Assembly (NCBI GenBank): GCA_964524065.1 | Contig: CAZGCB010000099.1 | Location: forward strand, 1 to 9,622 | Length of the DNA: 9,622 nucleotides | Source: CAZADA01 sp964524065 | GTDB lineage: Bacteria; Pseudomonadota; Alphaproteobacteria; Caulobacterales; Maricaulaceae | Direction of reading: 5' to 3' | Shown here: positions 1 to 6,454 of the stretch, piece after piece | Layout of the letters: every line of letters begins with the position of its first letter | How positions within the stretch are numbered: position 1 is the first letter of the stretch | Translations under genes and position numbers: made by a program | The notes under the pieces: model-generated | Database searches by the model: none | Told to the model about the DNA's origin: nothing | The model's input: the letters and a program-made list of their open reading frames with translations, nothing else

Positions 1-260
1 GTGGTGAAATGGCCATAGCCCTAGTCATAGGTGCGCGCGATGTGGGCGAGGCGGCGCTTTTGTCGGCCGGACAGCTGGCCGTAAGGAAAGGCGATGCGCA
101 GCATATAAGCGTGCAGCTGCAAATAGACGCCATTCATCAGACGCAGCGGCTTGAACTGATCCTCGGTCAGTTCGCCCGACAAACGGCGGGCGGCTTGATC
201 GCGAAACTGCGCGGCCCGCTCGGCCACCAGCTGGGCATCGAATTCATCATAGCGATACAT
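1..260 (-). pseudogene. cysI: Nitrite/sulfite reductase (siroheme hemoprotein), N-terminal part, with in-frame TAG
   Basis: This is the N-terminal start of the siroheme/4Fe-4S nitrite/sulfite reductase family, which reduces sulfite to sulfide in cysteine synthesis. The start MYRYDEFDAQLV, followed by SGELTEDQFKPLRLMNG and YLQLHAYMLRIAFPYG, is highly characteristic of the alphaproteobacterial form. The ATG at 260-258 has a strong Shine-Dalgarno (GAGGGAGG, 275-268) seven bases upstream. After 79 residues the frame meets TAG (23-21) and then reads on as GYGHFTT to the window edge. The family normally has D-R/K-GYGHFTTRQN here, so the stop sits exactly where one Arg or Lys belongs and there is no frameshift. 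The remaining roughly 470 residues, including the siroheme and cluster ligands, lie outside. I call it a pseudogene because the visible frame is interrupted. A base-call error would restore an ordinary gene. It is the last visible gene of the cysG operon. Confidence 0.72.
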
Positions 261-267
261 TAGCCGG

Positions 268-275
268 CCTCCCTC
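268..275 (-). promoter_or_regulatory. Ribosome-binding site of cysI
   Basis: GAGGGAGG on the minus strand lies seven bases before the cysI ATG and overlaps the GST stop codon (276-274). It fixes the cysI start at 260 rather than at any upstream codon of the same open frame, and suggests translational coupling to the GST gene. Confidence 0.75.
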
Positions 276-909
276 ATGCTGCTTCGTGGGCATGTTCGAG
301 GCCGAGGGCGGCCTCCACGCGCCGCACCCAACGCTCCACGCCGGGGAATTCGCTGACGTCGAAACCACCCTCATGGGCCCAGCGCGTGTAGGCGACAAGG
401 GCGATGTCGGCGAGCGTGATGGCGTCGCCCACCAGCCATTCGGTATGGGTGAGCTGCATCTCCATGACGCCCAGCGCACGCCGCCCCTTCGCGGCGAGCC
501 GGGCGTCCTCATCCTCGGGGATGTCGCGTTGGTTCACCTTGTGCGAACGGCGCACGGCGATATAGGGCTCGTGCGAGTATTGCTCCCAAAACAGCCAGCT
601 CATCATCTGCGCGCGCTGGAACGGATCGGCGGGCAGGAAGCGACTCCCGTCCGGCGATATCTCCGCCAGATGCAGCATGATGGCGTTGGATTCCGGCAGA
701 ATGCGCCCGTCGGACCAGCGCGCCACCGGCGCCTTGCCCAACGGGTTGATGGCCAGGAATTCTTCCGTGCGCGCGCCGCCGGCCCGCAGATCGACATCGA
801 CCCAGTCGTGCTCGACGCCGAGTTGCTCGGCGACCCACCGCACCTTGAGGCAGTTGCCGCTGACGCAGTCGCCATAGAGCGTGAGGGTAGAGCTCGCGGT
901 GTCGCTCAT
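274..909 (-). CDS. Glutathione S-transferase family protein
   Basis: A 211-residue cytosolic GST, the usual length for the family. The N-terminal thioredoxin-like domain (about residues 8-85) starts LTLYGDCVSGNCLKVRW, with Ser17 in the position of the glutathione-activating residue. The cis-proline loop is GKAPV (Pro61), and Glu73-Ser74 of the PESNAI motif would bind the gamma-glutamyl part of glutathione. The helical C-terminal domain (about 95-205) contains FWEQYSHEPYIAV and the ITLADIALVAY helix-capping segment. The substrate cannot be deduced. It lies inside the sulfite-reduction operon: its ATG shares one base with the DUF2849 stop (TGATG), and cysI starts 13 bases after its own stop. 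That context could mean a role with sulfite, sulfide or thiol metabolism, but this is inference. The family is clear; the biological role is open. Confidence 0.93.
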   Translation of the reverse strand: MSDTASSTLTLYGDCVSGNCLKVRWVAEQLGVEHDWVDVDLRAGGARTEEFLAINPLGKAPVARWSDGRILPESNAIMLHLAEISPDGSRFLPADPFQRAQMMSWLFWEQYSHEPYIAVRRSHKVNQRDIPEDEDARLAAKGRRALGVMEMQLTHTEWLVGDAITLADIALVAYTRWAHEGGFDVSEFPGVERWVRRVEAALGLEHAHEAA

Positions 910-1229
910 CAGGCGTTCCCCGCTTGCTTGCCGAGATCGCGGCGGAAGGTCGGCCCTTGCGTGCGGATGGTTTCGCGCAAGGTTTCGCGTCCCGCGACGG
1001 CGCCGGCGGTGCTGACTTCCATCACATAGGGGTCAAGGATTTTACGCTCATCACCCTTGGCGGCGGCCAAAGCCGCCTCGGCGGCATCGCCCGTCAGCAC
1101 CGCGGCGCCGGCGATGTCGTCCAGCCAGGCGCCGTCCGCCGCGCGGTAGACGCTGCGCCCGGTGCGCACATCCCAGGCGGTGATCACCTTTGGCGTTTCA
1201 GGTTTGAGATTGGGACGGACCGAGCTCAT
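909..1229 (-). CDS. DUF2849 domain protein of the sulfite reductase operon
   Basis: A 106-residue protein matching DUF2849. This is a small alphaproteobacterial family usually encoded between cysG and the nitrite/sulfite reductase. The recognisable core is VITAWDVRTGRSVY (about residues 15-28), then the DGAWLDDIAGAAVLTGDAAEAAL stretch and LDPYVMEV (about 67-74). There is no signal peptide, membrane segment or metal-binding cysteine motif; the protein has no cysteine at all. Its start overlaps the cysG stop by four bases (ATGA) and its stop overlaps the GST start (TGATG), so it is translated as part of the operon. Its function is unknown to me; an accessory role with sulfite reductase is inferred only from conserved neighbourhood. 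Confidence 0.85.
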   Translation of the reverse strand: MSSVRPNLKPETPKVITAWDVRTGRSVYRAADGAWLDDIAGAAVLTGDAAEAALAAAKGDERKILDPYVMEVSTAGAVAGRETLRETIRTQGPTFRRDLGKQAGNA

Positions 1230-2677
1230 GCGGCGGCCTCCTCTACAGCGCGGGCGCGCGACGTGGCCTGACGGATCACAGCGCGCACGGTGTCATCCGT
1301 TTGCGGCGCGGCATCCGCGCCTTGGGCGGCGACAGCCGTGACTTCGCCAATGATCAACAGCGCCGGGCCGGTGACGCCCGCCTCCGCCATGGCCGCCGCC
1401 ATGCCCGACAGGGGCGCGCGCACAATGGTCTCACTATCGAGGCTGGCATTCTCCACCACAGCCACCGGCGTGGCGCCGTCGCGGCCGGCGGCGATGAGGC
1501 GCTTGGCGATGGCGGGGGCGGCGCTGACGCCCATGAACACCACGACGGTTTGGTTGGCGCGCGCCAGGGCCGGCCAGTCCACATCCGGATCGGCGCCCGC
1601 CTTGCCATAGCCCGTGACGAAGGTCACGGCCTGGGCGTGATCGCGATGGGTCAGCGGCGCGCCCGCGCTGGCGGCCGCCGCCAGCGCCGAGGAGACGCCG
1701 GGAACCACATGGGCGTCCACGCCGGCAGCCTGAAGCGCTTGGAGTTCTTCGCCGCCGCGGCCGAAGACAAACGGGTCGCCGCCCTTCAGCCGCACGACGC
1801 GCTGGCCCGCTTGAGCGGCGGCGATCAGGCGCTGTTCAATCTCGGACTGCGGCACGGCGTGATTGGCGCGGCGCTTGCCGACAAACACCCGCTCAGCATC
1901 GCGGCGGATGAGATCCAACACGCCATCGCCCACCAGCGAGTCATAAAACACGATGTCCGCATCCTGCAGGAGACGCAGAGCTTTCAGCGTGAGGAGTTCC
2001 GGATCGCCCGGGCCGGCGCCGACAATATGCACCACGCCCGCGGTCGCTTCTGGGGAGGCCAGAGCGTCTTCAAAAGCGGCTTGCGCCGCCGCATCATCGC
2101 CCGCCAACGCATGGGCCGCCGCCGGGCCGCGCAAAGCGCGCTCCCAAAATCGGCGACGTTGATCCTCATCCGGCAGGGCGTTCTTCACGCGTTGACGAAA
2201 ACCGCGCGCCAGCGCGGCCAGGGCGCCCAGCCGCTGCGGCAGCACCGCCTCCAGCTTGGCGCGTACATCGCGGGCGAGGATCGGGGCCGCGCCGCCGGTG
2301 GCGATGGCGGCGACGACGGACCCACGATCGACAATGGCCGGCATGGTCCAGTCGCTCATTTCCGGCCGGTCGACCACATTCACCAGCACGCCGGCGCGCC
2401 GGGCGAGGCAGGCGCCGGCGATGGCGCGATGGAGATCCGTCTCGGCCACAATGGCGAGGGCGGCGCCGGCGAGATCGTCCTGGCGCGCGAGGCGGCGTTC
2501 AAACTGCGCGCGTTCCGCAAATTCGGCCTCATAAGCCGCATCGAATTGTGAAGCGATCAGGGTCAAGCGCGCCGGTGTTTTCGCCGCCAAGCGGGCCTTG
2601 CGCCGCGCCAGTTCGCCACCGCCAAGAATGACGATGCGCCGTCCGCTGAGCGGGATCATGGCGGGGAAGACTTGCAT
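1226..2677 (-). CDS. cysG: Siroheme synthase (trifunctional CysG)
   Basis: A 483-residue trifunctional enzyme that converts uroporphyrinogen III to siroheme, the cofactor of the sulfite reductase encoded downstream. The N-terminal half is the dehydrogenase/ferrochelatase module: NAD-binding GGGELARRK (residues 19-27), NVVD with Asp103 equivalent to the catalytic Asp104 of Escherichia coli CysG, and ATGGAAPILAR (126-136). In that stretch Thr127 occupies the place of E. coli phospho-Ser128. A linker leads to the SAM-dependent methyltransferase module: VGAGPGDPELLTLKAL (219-234), VGKR, RLKGGDPFVFGRGGEE (296-311), VPGVSSALA and PLTHRDHAQ. The length is slightly above the E. coli protein. The start MQVFPAMIPLSGRR fits the family; Met7 is an alternative, but neither has a strong ribosome-binding site (AAAGGG lies before Met1). 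It is the first gene of the operon and is divergent from the LysR gene. Confidence 0.95.
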   Translation of the reverse strand: MQVFPAMIPLSGRRIVILGGGELARRKARLAAKTPARLTLIASQFDAAYEAEFAERAQFERRLARQDDLAGAALAIVAETDLHRAIAGACLARRAGVLVNVVDRPEMSDWTMPAIVDRGSVVAAIATGGAAPILARDVRAKLEAVLPQRLGALAALARGFRQRVKNALPDEDQRRRFWERALRGPAAAHALAGDDAAAQAAFEDALASPEATAGVVHIVGAGPGDPELLTLKALRLLQDADIVFYDSLVGDGVLDLIRRDAERVFVGKRRANHAVPQSEIEQRLIAAAQAGQRVVRLKGGDPFVFGRGGEELQALQAAGVDAHVVPGVSSALAAAASAGAPLTHRDHAQAVTFVTGYGKAGADPDVDWPALARANQTVVVFMGVSAAPAIAKRLIAAGRDGATPVAVVENASLDSETIVRAPLSGMAAAMAEAGVTGPALLIIGEVTAVAAQGADAAPQTDDTVRAVIRQATSRARAVEEAAA

Positions 2678-2687
2678 GCGGCGACCC

Positions 2688-2716
2688 TTTAGCTACCCTA
2701 ATGCGTGAGATGACAA
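2688..2716 (-). promoter_or_regulatory. Candidate cysG promoter
   Basis: Read on the minus strand, TTGTCA (2716-2711) is one mismatch from the -35 consensus. It is followed after 17 bases by GCTAAA (2693-2688), which resembles the GCTANA -10 element described for Caulobacter housekeeping promoters. Transcription would start about 4-6 bases before the cysG ATG at 2677, giving a nearly leaderless mRNA. This is pattern matching only, and a promoter farther upstream in the 180-bp divergent region is not excluded. Confidence 0.35.
2689..2701. promoter_or_regulatory. T-N11-A palindrome, possible LysR-type regulator site
   Basis: TTAGCTACCCTAA has four-base inverted arms (TTAG/CTAA) around five bases and satisfies the T-N11-A shape of LysR-family binding sites. 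It overlaps the -10 part of the candidate cysG promoter and lies between cysG and the divergent LysR gene. The arms are short, so a chance match is possible. A binding site overlapping the -10 would suit repression better than activation. Confidence 0.25.
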
Positions 2717-2857
2717 ACCCTGAACTAACGCCGCATCCACGGCCCGATCTGTTGTGTGGGCTCGCGGCTCGCAAGGCGCGCATCTCCCGCGCATCACGAT
2801 GCTGGGCACGATGTGGGGGCTGCGGCCAGGGTGACAAACGAAATGGTCTAAGCGGAC

Positions 2858-3808
2858 ATGATAGAAAAACTAAAAGATACGCTGAGCCGTCGCTTGCCGC
2901 CCTTGAATGCTTTGCGCGCTTTTGAGGCCGGCGCCCGCCATGGCAGCCTGTCCAAAGCGGCCGATGAGCTGGGGGTGACGCCCGGCGCGGTGAGCCAACA
3001 AATCCGCCAGCTGGAAGAGTTTTTGGGCATCGCCCTGTTTCGCCGGCACGCCCGCGGGGTGGAGCTGACGGAGGAGGCCGCGGCCGCCCTCCCGGTGTTG
3101 TCGGACGCGTTTGATCGGCTGCGCCAAGCGGCCGAAGTGCTGTCGGGCGTGGGTGATCAAACCCGCGTGAGGTTGGGCGCGCCGGCGGCGTTTGCGCGCA
3201 AATGGCTGACGCCGCGGCTCGCGCGATTTGAGGCGGAAGCCGATGGCGCTCTGGCCGTCACCATCGCCACGGACGCCGCGCCGGGGGATTTGGATCGGCT
3301 GCAGGTGGATGTGGACATCCGCTTCAGCCATGGCCGCCATCCGGGGTTGGAGACGCGGCGGCTGCTCAGCGAAACCGTCTCGCCGGCGGCGGCCCCGGCA
3401 GTGCTGAAGCCCTTTGGAGCCGGGGGCGGGCGTGAGGCTTTGTTGCAATTGCCGCTGCTGCACGACGTCTCGCCGGACGCCGACCCGCAATGTCCCGACT
3501 GGGCCGAGTGGCTGGACCGCGCCGGCTTGGAGCGCACGGATGCGTTGGCGGGCGATCGCCTCACCCAAGCCGATCATGTGGTGGACGCCGCCGCGATGGG
3601 CCGTGGGATTGGCCTGGTCAAGCGCACCCTCGCTTATGACGACATCGCCCAAGGGCGCTTGGAGACGATTTTGGTCGGCGGCGTCGTCACCCTCTCGGCG
3701 GCTTATCATATTGTGTGGCCGAAGGGCCGGCGATTGGGGCGCGGGGCGAAAGACTTGGTTGACTTTCTCGTGGCCGAATCAGCGCCCTTTGAACATATGG
3801 GCGTGTGA
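2858..3808 (+). CDS. LysR-family transcriptional regulator, GcvA-like subgroup
   Basis: A 316-residue LysR-type regulator. The opening RRLPPLNALRAFEAGARHGS and the helix-turn-helix LSKAADELGVTPGAVSQQIR (about residues 31-50), followed by QLEEFLGIALFRR and GVELTEE, are typical of the GcvA-like subgroup, which often keeps the TPGAVSQQI recognition helix. The effector-binding domain (about 100-305) is the usual substrate-binding fold, with GRGIGLVKRTLA as a recognisable segment near residue 248. The effector cannot be read from the sequence. It diverges from cysG across 180 bp, and its stop is 23 bases before the pgl ATG (or overlaps an alternative GTG), so it may control either side. It does not resemble the CysB/Cbl group that governs cysteine genes in enterics. 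The ribosome-binding site is weak (AGCGGA just before the ATG). Confidence 0.93.
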   Translation: MIEKLKDTLSRRLPPLNALRAFEAGARHGSLSKAADELGVTPGAVSQQIRQLEEFLGIALFRRHARGVELTEEAAAALPVLSDAFDRLRQAAEVLSGVGDQTRVRLGAPAAFARKWLTPRLARFEAEADGALAVTIATDAAPGDLDRLQVDVDIRFSHGRHPGLETRRLLSETVSPAAAPAVLKPFGAGGGREALLQLPLLHDVSPDADPQCPDWAEWLDRAGLERTDALAGDRLTQADHVVDAAAMGRGIGLVKRTLAYDDIAQGRLETILVGGVVTLSAAYHIVWPKGRRLGRGAKDLVDFLVAESAPFEHMGV

Positions 3809-3822
3809 CGCGTCCCAAGCCC

Positions 3823-3826
3823 GGAG
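3823..3826 (+). promoter_or_regulatory. Ribosome-binding site deciding the pgl start
   Basis: GGAG lies five bases before ATG 3832. The alternative in-frame GTG at 3805 overlaps the LysR stop as GTGA but has no Shine-Dalgarno. The ATG also gives the usual family length, so I prefer it. Confidence 0.5.
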
Positions 3827-3831
3827 CCGCC

Positions 3832-4557
3832 ATGCCCAGCGCCCTCATCCAAGAAGATGCGTTCCAATCGCGCGATGGCATGATCGCCGCCGCGCGCACT
3901 TTGGTGGTGGACGCGTTGGAGGACACGGTGCGTGAGAAGGGGCGCGCGACGCTGGCGCTGGCTGGGGGCTCGACGCCCAAACCGCTCTATGAAGCGTTGT
4001 CGCAGACCCGCGCGCCCTGGGACAAGGTAAGCGCCACCTTGACCGATGAGCGCTGGGTCGGGCCGGATCACCCAGCCTCCAATGAGGCGATGATCCGCGC
4101 CAGCTTGCTCACCGGCCATGCGGGCGCGGCGCGGTTTCTGGGCCTCAAAACCGCCGCCCCCACAGCCAAAGAGGGCCTGGCGGAAAGTGCGGCGGCCCTG
4201 TTCTCCCATTTGACGCCGCCCGTGGATGCGGCGGTGCTCGGCATGGGCCCAGACGGGCATACGCTCAGTTGGTTCCCCCATGCGCAAAACCTCGCCGCAG
4301 CGCTCGATCCGGCGCCGGGCGGCGCGGTCACCTGGGTGCGGGCGCTGCCAAGCGCTGTGACCGGCGAGTATGTGGAGCGTATGACCTTGACATTTGGCGC
4401 GTTGCGTGGGGCGCGCTTATTGGTGTTGTTGCTCACCGGGCCGGACAAGCGCGAGGCGTTTGACGCCGCCTTGGCGGAGGGGCCGGTGGAGGCCGCGCCG
4501 GTGCGGGCCCTGTTGCGGGACGAGGCGGTGCGCCTTCATGTCTTATGGGCGCCATGA
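3832..4557 (+). CDS. pgl: 6-phosphogluconolactonase
   Basis: A 241-residue cytosolic enzyme hydrolysing 6-phosphoglucono-lactone to 6-phosphogluconate, the second step of the oxidative pentose phosphate and Entner-Doudoroff routes. It belongs to the DevB/SOL glucosamine-6-phosphate isomerase-like family. Motifs in order are LALAGGSTPKPLYEAL (GGSTP, residues 45-49), TDERWV (71-76) with HPASNEAM, GMGPDGHT (137-144) continuing SWFPHA, and a late VERMTLT segment. The family pattern is GHTASLFP; here it reads GHTLSWFP, a mild variation that keeps the His and Thr. The nine-residue-longer form from GTG 3805 is possible. It follows the LysR gene closely. The usual partners zwf and edd are absent from the window. 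No clear terminator follows it before the glt region. Confidence 0.94.
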   Translation: MPSALIQEDAFQSRDGMIAAARTLVVDALEDTVREKGRATLALAGGSTPKPLYEALSQTRAPWDKVSATLTDERWVGPDHPASNEAMIRASLLTGHAGAARFLGLKTAAPTAKEGLAESAAALFSHLTPPVDAAVLGMGPDGHTLSWFPHAQNLAAALDPAPGGAVTWVRALPSAVTGEYVERMTLTFGALRGARLLVLLLTGPDKREAFDAALAEGPVEAAPVRALLRDEAVRLHVLWAP

Positions 4558-4639
4558 TGGCCGACCATCCGCCCGCCTGTGGAATGCAGCGCCGCGCTGG
4601 GGTGAATTTGGCGGTTTCGCGGTTGCAGCATGTGATTGA

Positions 4640-4668
4640 TTGCACTGCGGGACAGAATAACTTACGAT
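4640..4668 (+). promoter_or_regulatory. Candidate sigma70-type promoter for gltD
   Basis: TTGCAC (4640-4645), 17 bases, then TACGAT (4663-4668) sits in the AT-rich part of the intergenic region. The -10 matches four of six consensus positions. The spacing is ideal, but both hexamers are imperfect. The resulting leader would be about 170 bases. Confidence 0.3.
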
Positions 4669-4766
4669 CACAGCAATTTTATGCCAGGAAGCGGCTCGTG
4701 CAAGGCTGGTATGCGCGCGCCAGAACGCCGGCGATCCCCCGAACAAGCTGTCTTTTTTGAGGCGGC

Positions 4767-4782
4767 TGGCTGGCGGATTGCG
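4767..4782 (+). promoter_or_regulatory. Sigma54-like -24/-12 element upstream of gltD
   Basis: TGGCTGGCGGATTGCG keeps the invariant GG and GC ten bases apart, plus TGGC, the following G and TTGC of the consensus TGGCACG-N4-TTGCW. It lies 62 bases before the gltD ATG. Nitrogen control of glutamate synthase would make sense, but the GC-rich background makes such matches less rare, and no NtrC-type enhancer palindrome was recognised nearby. Confidence 0.22.
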
Positions 4783-4835
4783 GGCCATGGGTGATGGGAT
4801 CGGGGCACGCGCCGTGCGTACGATCGAAAGCTGTC

Positions 4836-4839
4836 GAGG
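4836..4839 (+). promoter_or_regulatory. Ribosome-binding site of gltD
   Basis: GAGG lies five bases before ATG 4845. This decides for the MSNARMMKFV start over the frame's first ATG at 4791, whose extra 18 residues do not look like GltD sequence. Confidence 0.6.
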
Positions 4840-4844
4840 TTTGG

Positions 4845-6347
4845 ATGTCCAACGCGCGGATGATGAAGTTCGTCAATGAAGATCAAGCGCGCCCGCAAAC
4901 GCGCGCGGCCGGCGAACGCCGCGCCGATTTCGACGAAATTTATCGCGAGTTCGCGCAAGAGGCGGGCGCTGTGCAATCCTCACGGTGCGCGCAATGTGGA
5001 GTGCCGTTCTGCCAGTCCGGTTGCCCGCTGGGCAACAATATTCCCGATTGGCTCATGCTGGCGGCCGAGGGGCGGATGGAGGAGGCCTACGCCTTGTCGG
5101 CGGCCACCAACATGATGCCGGAGGTCTGCGGGCGCATCTGCCCCCAGGATCGTTTATGCGAGCAGGCCTGTGTGATTGAGCAATCCGGCCACGGATCTGT
5201 CACCATCGGCGCGGTGGAGAAGTGGATCACCGAGACGGCGTGGGACAATGGCTGGGTGAAGCCGATCCGCGTGGGCACGCGCGGGCGCGGCTCCATGGGG
5301 ATTGTCGGCGCGGGCCCGGCCGGTTTGGCGGCCGCGGAACAGCTGCGCATGCTGGGCTATGACGTCACGGTTTATGATCGCTATGACCGCGTTGGCGGGT
5401 TGATGATCTATGGCATTCCTGGCTTTAAACTCGAAAAGCACGTCATTGAGCGCCGCGAGGCGCGCCTGCGCGAAGCCGGGGTGACGTTCGAGCTCAATTG
5501 CGAAATTGGCGGTGCGAAGGACATGGCTTGGCTGCAGGAGCGCCATGATGCGGTGCTGTTGGCCGTCGGCGCCTATGCCGCGCGGGAGTTGACCTGCCCC
5601 GTGGACGCTGAGGGCGCCGTGGCGCCGGCGCTGGAATATCTCACCGTCTCCAACCGTCGCGGCTTGGGCGATGTGATCGACCCGCAAGCGGACGCGACGC
5701 TCAACGCCGAAGGCCGGCGCGTCATCGTCATTGGCGGCGGCGACACCGCCATGGATTGCGTGCGCACCGCCGTGCGCCAGGGCGCCCAGTCGGTGACCTG
5801 CTTGTATCGCCGCGATCGCGAGAACATGCCTGGCTCACGCCGCGAAGTGGGCCATGCCGAAGCAGAGGGTGTGCGCTTTGAATGGCTCGCACAACCCAAA
5901 GCCATAGCCCAAAGCGGCAATGATGTGGTGGTGAGCGCCGCGCGCATGCGCTTGGGCGCGCCCGACGCCAGCGGCCGCCAAGCGCCGGAGCCGGTGCCCG
6001 GCGGCGATTTTGATGTCCACGCTGATCTGGTGATCAAGGCACTCGGCTTTTCGCCAGAGGACATGCCGGCCCAACTCAGCGCACCGCAGCTGGCGGTCAA
6101 TCGCCACGGAAACGTCAAGGTGGACGGAACCACACAAATGACCCGCATGGACGGGGTGTTCGCGGCCGGCGACGTATCGCGCGGCGCGTCCCTCGTGGTG
6201 TGGGCCATTCGCGACGGTATGGCGGCCGCCCATGGCATGCACCATTATGTGCGCGCCAAACGGGTGGGGCCGGACGCCCCCCAAGACAGCAAGGCGCGTC
6301 GGCCGGCTTCGACTCCGGTGAGCTCCGTCGCCGTCGCGGCCGAATGA
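4845..6347 (+). CDS. gltD: Glutamate synthase small subunit (NADPH)
   Basis: A 500-residue small (beta) subunit of NADPH glutamate synthase. It oxidises NADPH on FAD and passes electrons to the large subunit. The N-terminal cluster domain has eight cysteines in two groups, Cys48/51/56/60 (CAQCGVPFCQSGCP) and Cys95/99/105/109 (CGRICPQDRLCEQAC), the pattern for the two 4Fe-4S centres of this family. The FAD-binding motif is GAGPAG (155-160), with GGLMIYGIPGFKLEK shortly after. The NADPH-binding motif is GGGDTAMDC (297-305). Near the C-terminus AAGDVSRGASLVVWAIRDG is the second FAD contact. The last 25 or so residues, after HHYVRAKR, are a Pro/Ala-rich tail not expected in the core fold and account for the slightly long protein. 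gltB follows 107 bases downstream on the same strand. Confidence 0.95.
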   Translation: MSNARMMKFVNEDQARPQTRAAGERRADFDEIYREFAQEAGAVQSSRCAQCGVPFCQSGCPLGNNIPDWLMLAAEGRMEEAYALSAATNMMPEVCGRICPQDRLCEQACVIEQSGHGSVTIGAVEKWITETAWDNGWVKPIRVGTRGRGSMGIVGAGPAGLAAAEQLRMLGYDVTVYDRYDRVGGLMIYGIPGFKLEKHVIERREARLREAGVTFELNCEIGGAKDMAWLQERHDAVLLAVGAYAARELTCPVDAEGAVAPALEYLTVSNRRGLGDVIDPQADATLNAEGRRVIVIGGGDTAMDCVRTAVRQGAQSVTCLYRRDRENMPGSRREVGHAEAEGVRFEWLAQPKAIAQSGNDVVVSAARMRLGAPDASGRQAPEPVPGGDFDVHADLVIKALGFSPEDMPAQLSAPQLAVNRHGNVKVDGTTQMTRMDGVFAAGDVSRGASLVVWAIRDGMAAAHGMHHYVRAKRVGPDAPQDSKARRPASTPVSSVAVAAE

Positions 6348-6417
6348 CACAGGGCCGGCGGTGCTCGACGCGCCGTGGCCAGCCCGCGCACCACATCAAC
6401 GCTTGATGATCGATCCA

Positions 6418-6433
6418 GCGCGGCCCGCCGCGC
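6418..6433 (+). repeat. GC-rich hairpin just upstream of gltB
   Basis: GCGCGGC-CC-GCCGCGC is a perfect seven-base inverted repeat, folding as a six-pair stem with a CCCG loop. It ends 21 bases before the gltB ATG. No T-run follows, so it is not a typical intrinsic terminator. It could set the GltD/GltB ratio by pausing, by stabilising mRNA or by affecting translation, or be a by-product of high GC content. The rest of the 107-bp gltD-gltB gap shows a second, imperfect hairpin built on GGCC...GGCC near 6353-6380 and no clear promoter. Confidence 0.5.
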
Positions 6434-6454
6434 CGCATGTGTGAAAGACGCCCC

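Larger units (their letters stand above)
4558..4844. other. Intergenic region between pgl and gltD
   Basis: These 287 bases carry no convincing gene: the short open frames here have no family resemblance and atypical composition. The central part (about 4620-4685) is clearly more AT-rich than its surroundings and holds the best promoter-like sequence. A sigma54-like element lies at 4767-4782, and a small GCACG-CGC-CGTGC hairpin at 4805-4817, 28 bases before the gltD ATG. I see no stem followed by a T-run that would terminate pgl. The T-tract at 4753-4758 has no adjacent stem that I could find. Confidence 0.7.

Noticed and set aside
261..512. Upstream extension of the cysI open frame to an ATG at 512
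   Set aside because: It lies antiphase inside the GST gene, shows no family resemblance, and the strong ribosome-binding site points to ATG 260.
286..1029. 247-codon plus-strand open frame opposite GST and DUF2849
   Set aside because: It is antisense to two well-supported genes, with low-complexity His/Arg/Gly content typical of GC-rich shadow frames.
1301..2551. 416-codon plus-strand open frame opposite cysG
   Set aside because: Long antisense frames are expected in high-GC DNA; cysG motifs on the other strand are unmistakable and no domain is recognisable here.
2791..2802. GCATCACGATGC inverted repeat in the lysR-cysG intergenic region
   Set aside because: The arms are only five bases and such palindromes are common in this composition; there is no independent support for an operator.
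4545..4760. 71-codon open frame between pgl and gltD
   Set aside because: It overlaps the pgl end, has no ribosome-binding site and no family resemblance, and crosses the AT-rich promoter-like stretch.
4751..4760. T-tract as a terminator of pgl
   Set aside because: No stem-loop could be found immediately before the Ts on the plus strand.
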